Positions 1 through 4,981 of a DNA stretch of 7,219 nucleotides are shown piece by piece (the stretch's first letter is position 1; every line of letters begins with the position of its first letter). Location of the stretch: the NCBI GenBank assembly GCA_050942625.1, contig JBMNNS010000079.1, forward strand, positions 1 through 7,219, in the 5' to 3' direction. Position numbers and translations under genes: made by a program. Below the pieces are notes generated by a model. That model saw only the letters and a list, made by a program, of their open reading frames with translations. It did not search any database and was not told the origin of the DNA. This DNA is from JBMNNS01 sp050942625 (lineage in GTDB: Bacteria > Bacillota > Dethiobacteria > DTU022 > UBA8154).

Positions 1-8
1 GAATCCAT
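1..8 (-). CDS. start of an unknown gene leaving the window
   Basis: On the minus strand a strong Shine-Dalgarno sequence (GAAAGGAGG, 24-16) is followed, after seven bases, by ATG at 8-6 and one further codon (GAT) before the window ends. Nothing can be said about the product. Together with the 77-residue gene upstream on the same strand it may form an operon, although the 167-bp gap holds a long palindrome that could separate or regulate them. The call rests only on the ribosome binding site and start codon. Confidence 0.6.
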
Positions 9-59
9 CAAACAACCTCCTTTCATCATCAATATTATCAGAGGATGCATTTATCCATC

Positions 60-84
60 CGACAATCTGTGCACAGTATTGTCG
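60..84. repeat. 25-bp near-perfect palindrome upstream of the edge gene
   Basis: CGACAAT, then the self-complementary CTGTGCACAG, then one unpaired T, then ATTGTCG: the two halves match over 12 bp with a single bulged base. A smaller inverted repeat (GGATG at 43-47, CATCC at 56-60) abuts it. There is no T-run on either side, so it is not an ordinary terminator. It lies in the leader of the gene starting at 8, so an operator or structured leader is the most economical reading, but no regulator is evident. Confidence 0.45.
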
Positions 85-175
85 ATTCCCTTACATGTAA
101 TTAGTATCGTTAAACTGAATTTATCTTTGGGATGTTTACCACAGGAATCCTTTACTTTTCTTCAGTGTATCTTTC

Positions 176-409
176 TTACTGCAAAAATCCCTTTGCTTCG
201 CTAAGACGTAAATCCCAATATTTTTGCAAAAGGTAAATAATTTTCTCATCTTCAACTTTGGCTTCCTTCAAAGCCGCAGTTGCCTTTTCAATCCCAATGA
301 CTCTTTCTTCAAAGGCAGCTTCATCTAGCCTTGCATTGCTATCTTCTCTTATTCGTTCCAACAGTTCACTTCCAAATCCAGAAAGGGAATCTTTAATAGG
401 ACGTGCCAT
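176..409 (-). CDS. 77-residue hypothetical helical protein
   Basis: I do not recognise this protein. It is short, charged and probably almost all helix: a basic N-terminus (MARPIKDSL), an acidic central region (residues 20-50, rich in E, A and K), and a C-terminal helix with aromatic residues (IIYLLQKYWDLRLSEAKGF). There is no membrane segment or signal peptide, so it should be cytosolic. The start is odd. ATG 409 has a stop codon two codons upstream in frame and no nearby ribosome binding site. The good one, GAGAGGTGAG, instead fits an ATG at 423, which is out of frame and gives only 24 codons. Either initiation is by coupling from that short ORF, or one base has been lost in the first codons and the original protein began MAVK. 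Coding potential is supported by the amino-acid composition, not by homology. Confidence 0.5.
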   Translation of the reverse strand: MARPIKDSLSGFGSELLERIREDSNARLDEAAFEERVIGIEKATAALKEAKVEDEKIIYLLQKYWDLRLSEAKGFLQ

Positions 410-642
410 ATCTTAACAGCCATTCTTCTCACCTCTCTATTGATTCATACTCAATTAAAATTCTAACCAAATAGAAAAGAATATTCCACTTTCAAATTTA
501 CACCATGGTTAACTATGATCATCGCGGTCGGAACAATCGGAGTCTCTTTGTACCTACTATAGCCTCGCTCAAAAAGATAGCGCAAATCATGTTCAAATAT
601 TGCTCCCCATCATAGTAACATATCGCTGTCCGACAACAGAGA
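410..642. other. gene-free stretch, possible gene remnant on minus strand
   Basis: No convincing gene is present. The minus strand carries a 48-codon open stretch (609-463) that follows directly after a TGA. Its translation looks protein-like (for example FEHDLRYLFERGYSRYKETP), but it has no start codon or ribosome binding site, so at most it is a decayed fragment. The plus strand has a 37-codon ATG frame (about 493-606) without a ribosome binding site. The ribosome binding site used by the leftward genes lies near 425-435. I saw no RNA gene or repeat array here. Confidence 0.4.
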
Positions 643-703
643 TGTAAAATATACTTTACATGGAGAACAACCTCTGCTATAATGGTGTAAAGCATACTTT
701 ACA
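643..703 (+). promoter_or_regulatory. promoter of the XRE operon with two 18-bp palindromic operators
   Basis: The -35 box is TTTACA (655-660) and the -10 box is a consensus TATAAT (678-683), with a 17-bp spacer. Two copies of nearly the same palindrome surround it: TGTAAAATATACTTTACA at 643-660 and TGTAAAGCATACTTTACA at 686-703. They are 43 bp apart, close to four helical turns. The left copy contains the -35 box and the right copy covers the expected transcription start. This is the geometry of autorepression by a dimeric XRE protein, possibly with two dimers bound on the same face of the DNA. The palindromes and boxes are seen directly; that the gene's own product is the binder is inferred from position. 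Confidence 0.85.
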
Positions 704-721
704 GTTGTAGGGGGTGATGGT

Positions 722-928
722 TTGATCAACAGAATTCGCACAATGCGTGAGCAAAGGGGTTGGACACAGGAATATCTGGCTTCTTTAGTGCAGGTGTCAC
801 GCCAGACCATCAACTCCTTGGAGGCGGGCCGGTACAAACCCTCGATTGTGCTTGCTCTGAAACTGGCACATGTTTTCAAGGTTCCGTTGGAAGAGATTTT
901 TCAGCTGGAAAGCACCGACTGGGAATAA
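722..928 (+). CDS. XRE-family helix-turn-helix regulator (YgzD-like)
   Basis: This 68-residue protein is a single Cro/C1-type DNA-binding domain of the short YgzD-like kind common in Firmicutes. Helix 1 is residues 3-12. The helix-turn-helix runs from about 15 to 35 (WTQEYLASLVQVSRQTINSLE), with SRQTIN as the recognition helix, followed by the typical ends EAGRYKPS and FKVPLEEIFQ. The start is TTG at 722, which places the ribosome binding site AGGGGGTGAT (709-718) correctly and gives the family's usual N-terminus (M-x-N-R-I-R); the first ATG, at codon 8, would cut helix 1. A membrane-protein gene follows 20 bp downstream and is probably cotranscribed. The twin palindromes in its promoter suggest that it represses its own operon. 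No ligand-binding domain is present, so what relieves repression is unclear. Confidence 0.9.
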   Translation: MINRIRTMREQRGWTQEYLASLVQVSRQTINSLEAGRYKPSIVLALKLAHVFKVPLEEIFQLESTDWE

Positions 929-948
929 GGATGGGGAGGTGAATAGGG

Positions 949-1377
949 ATGAGTAAGAAGGAAAGCACACTAAAAGCTCTTTATACCTATATCATTTTAG
1001 GGGGAATCTATCTGTCAGGAGCAGTGATCTGGTTTGTGATCTCTTATTTACGAAATGAACTTGATTCTCCTGTAACACTTTTTTGGGTTGGGGGTGCGGT
1101 TGTTTACATTATTATGATACTTGTTTCCGCCAAAAAGGCAGAACAGCTTAAATCTGGTCATGTGAGTGCTGCTTCCCTGCAACCCGATGAACGTGCCGAA
1201 TATATCATAGGGAAAACATCCCATGCTACTATTCTTTGGGGTCTTCTGCTTCTTCTGGCTTATATCGGTGGTGAAACAGGCAACACCGGAAGGGTCCCCA
1301 TAGACGCCTGTATCTTTCTCCTGGCTGTGGTTATTATCTATTTCGGGCATTATATTTATTACCTACGAAGGTACTAA
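949..1377 (+). CDS. four-helix membrane protein, DUF2178-like
   Basis: This 142-residue integral membrane protein has predicted helices at about 11-33, 42-60, 93-107 and 119-137, with a charged loop between helices 2 and 3. That loop holds DERAEYIIGK (80-89), which resembles the DER...I..K signature of DUF2178 proteins, a family typically encoded beside short XRE regulators. The assignment is by memory of that pattern, not by a search. The start at ATG 949 is supported by the strong ribosome binding site GGGGAGGTGA (933-942). It lies 20 bp after the XRE gene and shares its promoter. Its function is unknown; by context it may act with or be controlled by the XRE protein. No transport or catalytic motif is visible. 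Confidence 0.8.
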   Translation: MSKKESTLKALYTYIILGGIYLSGAVIWFVISYLRNELDSPVTLFWVGGAVVYIIMILVSAKKAEQLKSGHVSAASLQPDERAEYIIGKTSHATILWGLLLLLAYIGGETGNTGRVPIDACIFLLAVVIIYFGHYIYYLRRY

Positions 1378-1459
1378 GTGCGCCATAATAGGGTGCCAGG
1401 CTTACTTTATTGCTTAGGTGTCAACCGAAAACTGACGTTGGGTATTTTTTGTTATTTAG

Positions 1460-1578
1460 GGGAGTGTAAATAATCTTGTGTAAACTCTGCTGGTGACAAA
1501 TGGGCTCTTCCTTCCCGGAGCGGATTATCTGGTAACGCAGTTTGCCTCCTGCTTGAAAACAAGATTATTTACACTCCC
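1460..1578. mobile_element. 119-bp element with 20-bp terminal inverted repeats (MITE or IS256-like remnant)
   Basis: GGGAGTGTAAATAATCTTGT at 1460-1479 is repeated in perfect inverted orientation at 1559-1578. The left end continues GTGTAAACTC, so GTGTAAA occurs twice there, a pattern I associate with ends of IS256-family elements. The 79-bp interior has no gene. The flanks (TTATTTAG and TCCCATAT) do not show a target-site duplication, so it may be an internally deleted copy whose ends come from different events. It lies between the ends of two convergent operons, where the inverted repeat could also act as a transcript-end hairpin. The repeat is certain; the mobile-element interpretation is inferred. 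Confidence 0.55.
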
Positions 1579-1655
1579 TCCCATATTTCGATACTAATCA
1601 TTTTTGACATAACGACTCTATTAGTAGCGTCAATGAAAACGCGGCGGCACACACC

Positions 1656-1997
1656 TCAAGCCATATCGATGAAACCGGAAATACTGCAGTAAGGAACAAG
1701 TATTTTTGACAAAAAGCCCACCAAAGAATAGCCAATATTGAGAAGGAAATTCCAATTTTGAATATGCGTGATGGTTTCACCATATTTTGCTGCATAGGAA
1801 TAAACCTTAGGTTGGACTCCGCAATTTTCCTATAGCCCCATCAGCTTCGGAACTCTAAAATCCAGAAAAGTCGCGAATTCTTCTGTCGGAGAATAAGTCC
1901 TTATTTTTCTGTCCGGTAAATATAGGGCAAGGGCGGCCGCGCCCAAAAAGCCGATGACGAAGGCTGCGATTATGAGGATACCCATGGTGCGCTTCAT
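1656..1997 (-). pseudogene. small membrane-protein gene interrupted by an in-frame amber codon
   Basis: ATG 1997-1995 overlaps the stop of the upstream 59-residue gene as ATGA, a sign of translational coupling. Translation gives 55 residues: an N-terminal membrane helix (5-26, MGILIIAAFVIGFLGAA) and an outer part with YLPDRKIRTYSPTEEFATF, ending at TAG 1832-1830. The same frame stays open for 57 more codons to TGA 1658-1656, and the extension reads like protein (QPKVYSYAAKYGETITHIQN, then a hydrophobic stretch). The simplest reading is a gene of about 112 codons broken by one base change, for example TTG to TAG. If the stop is real and final, a 55-residue protein is made from 1830-1997. A 65-codon frame at 1598-1795 overlaps the extension in another frame and lacks a good ribosome binding site. 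I do not recognise the family; a single membrane anchor plus a second hydrophobic segment suggests a membrane role with the ATPase. Confidence 0.55.
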
Positions 1998-2173
1998 GGC
2001 GTTTTCTTTTTATACAGCATAGATATGGCTCCTAAAACTGTGCCCACACCGGCACCGACGCAAAGCCATAAGATCAGATTTTGAAGCAGCGCGCCCAGTA
2101 TAATACCAACTGCCGTGCACAGGCCGATAGATGTACCGATATTCCAATAATCCGAAACCTTATACTTTTTCAT
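1994..2173 (-). CDS. 59-residue glycine-rich two-helix membrane protein
   Basis: This small integral membrane protein has a basic start (MKKYKVSDYWNIG), helices at about 11-30 and 33-52 joined by a tight turn, and a lysine-rich end (YKKKTP). The second helix contains a glycine-zipper-like run, GAGVGTVLG, suited to helix packing. The start is ATG 2173, five bases after the ribosome binding site GGAGGG (2184-2179). A GTG 18 bases further upstream would begin within the region before that site and is rejected. It begins 62 bp after the P-type ATPase gene and overlaps the next small gene by 4 bp, so the three are probably one operon. The family is not recognised; a subunit or accessory peptide of the metal pump is possible but unproven. 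Confidence 0.75.
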   Translation of the reverse strand: MKKYKVSDYWNIGTSIGLCTAVGIILGALLQNLILWLCVGAGVGTVLGAISMLYKKKTP

Positions 2174-2235
2174 TTTATCCCTCCAATTCACACCGAAACG
2201 TCCATTAAAGACTGCCAGTAGACAAAATGATGTTA

Positions 2236-4122
2236 TTATTTCTGCCTAAATTCTATTTGGTCAAATTTTCTATCATATAATAACGCTGCAATAAGTACTA
2301 CAAGTATAGAACCTGCATTATGAACCAAAGCACCTGTTGTAGGAGTCAACCATCCCTTAAATGACATTAAAATTGCTACGAAATTTATAAATAAAGACAG
2401 AGAAATACCAAATTTTATGGTGCGTACTGTTGCATTGGAAAGCTGTTTCAGATATGGAATTTTGGAAATATCATCGCTCATTAGGGCAATTTCTGCGGCC
2501 TCCACAGCAATATCACTGCCCATAGCTCCCATCGCTACACCTACAGATGCCGTCTTAAGGGCTGGAGCGTCATTCACGCCATCTCCTATCATACAGACAG
2601 ACTTACCCCTCTGTTGCAATTGTACAATGTTCTGTACCTTCTCCTCTGGAAGTAATTCTGCCCGCACAGAGATAATGCCTACCTGTTTTGCAAAATAATC
2701 AGCTGTCCTGCGATTGTCACCGGTAAGCAGTACAGTCTGTGTACCCATCTCATACAACTCAGCGACCATCTCATTCGCCGTAGAGCGCAGTACATCGGAA
2801 AGACCAACCACTCCCACGCAAAGTCCATCTACAGCTACCAGAATCGAAGCTTTACCTTGATTGCGCAAAGTATCCAGAGTATCACTAACCTGCCCAGGGA
2901 TGTCAATTCCATTTTCTTTTAAGTATTTCTCACTTCCGCAGAACAGATTTCGGTCAGAGACATTGGCATAAATTCCTTTACCAGCTTCCATACGAAATCC
3001 TTTAGCATCCTTCAAAACAAGGTTTTTTGCCTTGGCATGTGCTACGATTGCTTTTCCTAAAGGGTGCTCGCTGCGGGATTCTGCAGAAGCTACCAAAATA
3101 AGTAGCTCATTTCCATCCAGTTCTTTCGAGAAAGAGATCGTGTCACTAACCTCAAGTTTTCCAAATGTAAGGGTTCCGGTCTTATCAAAGGCTATGGTAT
3201 CCACCTTACCCATCTTCTCGAGAGCTTCGCCGGATTTGATGATGACCCCATGTTTGGTAGCTTGCCCAATAGCGGCCATAATAGCGGTAGGAGTAGCCAG
3301 AACCAAAGCACAAGGGCAAAACACTACCAGTACTGTAACACCACGAACTATGTCTTGCGTAACGAAATACGTTACAATAGCAATTAACAATGCTACCGGC
3401 ACAAGCCAAGTTGCCCATTTATCTGCGATACGCTGAATTGGAGCTTGCTTGTTTTCTGCATCCTTAACCATGCGGATCAGCTTCTGTAATGAGCTATCCT
3501 CTCCAACATTCGTTGCTTTTATGTCGATTGCTCCAAAGCAGTTGATGGTTCCACAAAAAACACTATCACCGACTTCCTTGTTCACAGGAAGCGACTCCCC
3601 AGTCATGATGGCTTGGTCGACTGATGTATTTCCACTGATGATTTTCCCATCAACAGGAATGGTTTCTCCGGGAAGAACTCGCAGAATATCACCCACTTTG
3701 ATTTCTTCTACATTTATCAATTCTTCATTTCCGTTATTAATTTTGTGTCCCTGCTGCGGAGCAAGGCTGATGAGCTCCTTAAGACCCTTTTGGGATCGTT
3801 CAGCTGTTTTTTCTTCCAAAATCGCACCAATTGCCATAATAAATGCAACTTCACCCGCTGCAAATATATCGCCAATGACGATAGCTGCAATCATGGCTAT
3901 GGAAATTAAAAGTGAGGAAGATATTTTACTCATGCCCTTGTTGTAAATTACTCTCCATATTGCCAGATAAAGAAGAGGAACCCCACATATGATGACAGAG
4001 AACCAAGCTGGGTCAAGGGGAACTTCTATTTTCAGTAGCATAAGAATAAGGCTTATACCCAGAAATATGCCGCCAACAATCGTCATAGGTATTCCTGCTA
4101 AAAAATCAATTAATCTTTTCAC
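2236..4122 (-). CDS. heavy-metal-transporting P1B-type ATPase without N-terminal metal-binding domain
   Basis: This 628-residue pump should move a transition-metal ion across the cytoplasmic membrane at the cost of ATP, probably outward. All core motifs are present: TGES (174-177) of the actuator domain, CPC (269-271) in the ion-binding membrane helix, DKTGT with phosphorylated Asp 313, SEHPLG (351-356) of the nucleotide-binding domain, TGDN (467-470) and GDGVND (513-518). No CXXC heavy-metal-associated domain precedes the first helix, so the protein is shorter than typical CopA or CadA. The last helices carry HNAGS (601-605), which is neither the copper-type MxxSS nor the zinc-type DxG, so the metal cannot be assigned. 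The start is GTG 4122, six bases after GGGAGG (4134-4129); a TTG at 4164 is in frame but upstream of that site. Divergent tetR and shared palindromes suggest metal-regulated expression. Two small membrane proteins follow. Confidence 0.92.
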   Translation of the reverse strand: MKRLIDFLAGIPMTIVGGIFLGISLILMLLKIEVPLDPAWFSVIICGVPLLYLAIWRVIYNKGMSKISSSLLISIAMIAAIVIGDIFAAGEVAFIMAIGAILEEKTAERSQKGLKELISLAPQQGHKINNGNEELINVEEIKVGDILRVLPGETIPVDGKIISGNTSVDQAIMTGESLPVNKEVGDSVFCGTINCFGAIDIKATNVGEDSSLQKLIRMVKDAENKQAPIQRIADKWATWLVPVALLIAIVTYFVTQDIVRGVTVLVVFCPCALVLATPTAIMAAIGQATKHGVIIKSGEALEKMGKVDTIAFDKTGTLTFGKLEVSDTISFSKELDGNELLILVASAESRSEHPLGKAIVAHAKAKNLVLKDAKGFRMEAGKGIYANVSDRNLFCGSEKYLKENGIDIPGQVSDTLDTLRNQGKASILVAVDGLCVGVVGLSDVLRSTANEMVAELYEMGTQTVLLTGDNRRTADYFAKQVGIISVRAELLPEEKVQNIVQLQQRGKSVCMIGDGVNDAPALKTASVGVAMGAMGSDIAVEAAEIALMSDDISKIPYLKQLSNATVRTIKFGISLSLFINFVAILMSFKGWLTPTTGALVHNAGSILVVLIAALLYDRKFDQIEFRQK

Positions 4123-4139
4123 TATATACCTCCCAGTTG

Positions 4140-4158
4140 CATTGTTGATTAAACAATG
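4140..4158. repeat. inverted repeat in the ATPase leader
   Basis: CATTGTT and AACAATG are perfect 7-bp arms around a 5-base loop. It lies within the expected 5' leader of the ATPase mRNA, just before the ribosome binding site at 4134-4129, so it could be a leader hairpin or a secondary operator. Confidence 0.35.
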
Positions 4159-4167
4159 ATACAATTT

Positions 4168-4185
4168 ATATGTTACCGTACATAT
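4168..4185. promoter_or_regulatory. candidate operator, ATATGT-N6-ACATAT
   Basis: This 18-bp inverted repeat has 6-bp arms and TACCGT in the centre. It lies 12 bp downstream of the ATPase -10 box, at or just after the expected transcription start, where a bound repressor would block the polymerase. The size suits a TetR dimer. Binding is inferred. Confidence 0.4.
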
Positions 4186-4196
4186 TGTTCACTATT

Positions 4197-4225
4197 ATTA
4201 TATGGCTGTTAGATGCGTTATCCAA
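4197..4225 (-). promoter_or_regulatory. sigma-A promoter of the metal ATPase operon
   Basis: On the minus strand, -35 TTGGAT (4225-4220) and consensus -10 TATAAT (4202-4197) are separated by exactly 17 bp. It points toward the ATPase gene, leaving a leader of about 65 bases. It is bracketed by two inverted repeats, one just upstream of the -35 and one just downstream of the start. Confidence 0.7.
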
Positions 4226-4229
4226 TAAT

Positions 4230-4245
4230 CAAAATGGCCATTTTG
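4230..4245. promoter_or_regulatory. 16-bp perfect palindrome, candidate TetR operator
   Basis: CAAAATGGCCATTTTG is fully self-complementary and lies between the ATPase -35 box (4225) and the tetR start (4291). Its length and symmetry fit a TetR-family dimer site, and from this place it could affect both divergent transcripts. It is the most perfect of the three inverted repeats in this region; which of them is the true site cannot be settled by reading. Confidence 0.5.
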
Positions 4246-4290
4246 TATTTTACTGTACATTTTAATGGTATTTGTCCGGGAGGAGTTACA

Positions 4291-4854
4291 ATGGACAGAA
4301 GGCAACAGAAAACAAGAAACGCTATTTTCAAGGCATTTAGTACACTTCTCGAAACAAAACGTTTCGGAAACATAACGGTACAGGAAATTATTGACGAGGC
4401 GAACATCGGTCGGAGCACTTTTTATGCACATTTCGATACCAAAGACGAGTTACTCAAGGCCATGTGCACCGATATCTTCAGCCATGTTTTTTCAGATGAG
4501 CTCATCTCAGAAAAAACCCATGATTTTTCAGGTAATAACAATGGGCTTGAAACAAGACTCACACATATTCTCCATCATTTGAAAGACAGTGAAAAAAACA
4601 TAGTTGGCATATTATCTTGCGAAAGCGGCGAACTCTTTATGAAGTATTTTAAAGAATACCTCACAGAAATGTTCTCCAAATATTTAAATGAGACAAAAGT
4701 AAATGCCCCTGCTGATTTCGTATTAAACCATCTCGTAGGTAGCTTTGCCGAAACAGTAAAATGGTGGATTAATAATAGAATGAAATACACTCCTGAAGAG
4801 ACCGCCAGGTATTATATCGAGGTTAGCTGTGTCGATAAAATTACAGATCAATAG
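4291..4854 (+). CDS. TetR-family transcriptional regulator, divergent from the ATPase
   Basis: This 187-residue regulator has an N-terminal TetR DNA-binding domain (about 5-55): RRQQKTRNAIFKAF, then the helix-turn-helix ITVQEIIDEANIGRSTFYAHF, then the usual DTKDELL. The remaining 130 residues form a helical ligand-binding and dimer domain resembling the TetR_C_8/DhaS-type of Firmicutes, judged by length and pattern only. The start is ATG 4291 after the strong ribosome binding site GGGAGGAG (4278-4285); the longer in-frame version from 4213 would run through the promoter region. It is transcribed away from the metal ATPase operon, the common arrangement for a repressor controlling a neighbouring exporter and itself. 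Cys 57 and Cys 110 are possible metal ligands but form no known motif. Whether it senses the metal or another ligand is unknown. A strong terminator follows. Confidence 0.9.
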   Translation: MDRRQQKTRNAIFKAFSTLLETKRFGNITVQEIIDEANIGRSTFYAHFDTKDELLKAMCTDIFSHVFSDELISEKTHDFSGNNNGLETRLTHILHHLKDSEKNIVGILSCESGELFMKYFKEYLTEMFSKYLNETKVNAPADFVLNHLVGSFAETVKWWINNRMKYTPEETARYYIEVSCVDKITDQ

Positions 4855-4864
4855 ACTCAAAAAC

Positions 4865-4905
4865 AAACCGCATCCACTAATCATAGATTTTCGGATGCGG
4901 TTTTT
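4865..4905. terminator. rho-independent terminator, probably bidirectional
   Basis: An 11-bp stem (AAACCGCATCC at 4865-4875, GGATGCGGTTT at 4893-4903) is followed by a T-run for the plus strand, ten bases after the tetR stop. On the minus strand the stem is followed by TTTGTTTTTG, so it can also end the convergent trpB2 transcript, whose stop is about 80 bp away. Confidence 0.9.
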
Positions 4906-4981
4906 ATGTTTGAAAGGCTGCGTTTCCCTTGCGGGTATTGATATTCTATATTCTCTTAATTATACTGGTGTTTTCATGTTA

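Noticed and set aside
610..879. 89-codon minus-strand frame opposite the XRE gene
   Set aside because: It is antisense to a clear XRE gene and its promoter, is cysteine- and serine-rich without pattern, and has no ribosome binding site.
1378..1459. Possible IS21-like end (TGTCAACCGAAAACTGAC near 1419-1436)
   Set aside because: Only a short resemblance from memory; no second end or transposase fragment is present. The T-run at 1445-1450 might be part of a weak terminator, but no good stem precedes it.
1598..1795. 65-codon minus-strand frame with hydrophobic stretches
   Set aside because: It lacks a good ribosome binding site and overlaps, in another frame, the extension of the gene starting at 1997, which has the better start context and more protein-like composition. 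It remains possible if that extension is shown not to be coding.
1830..1832. Pyrrolysine insertion at the amber codon
   Set aside because: No pyl genes or insertion signal are in view, and the protein is not a methyltransferase-like Pyl protein. A nonsense mutation is simpler.
2174..2191. GTG start 18 bases upstream of the 59-residue gene
   Set aside because: The extension includes the ribosome binding site GGAGGG that serves ATG 2173.
4123..4164. TTG-initiated N-terminal extension of the metal ATPase
   Set aside because: The extra 14 codons run through the inverted repeat and the ribosome binding site GGGAGG itself, which fits GTG 4122.
4213..4290. 26-residue N-terminal extension of the TetR protein
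   Set aside because: It covers the intergenic promoter region and the ribosome binding site; TetR proteins normally start shortly before the RRQQKTR-like segment.
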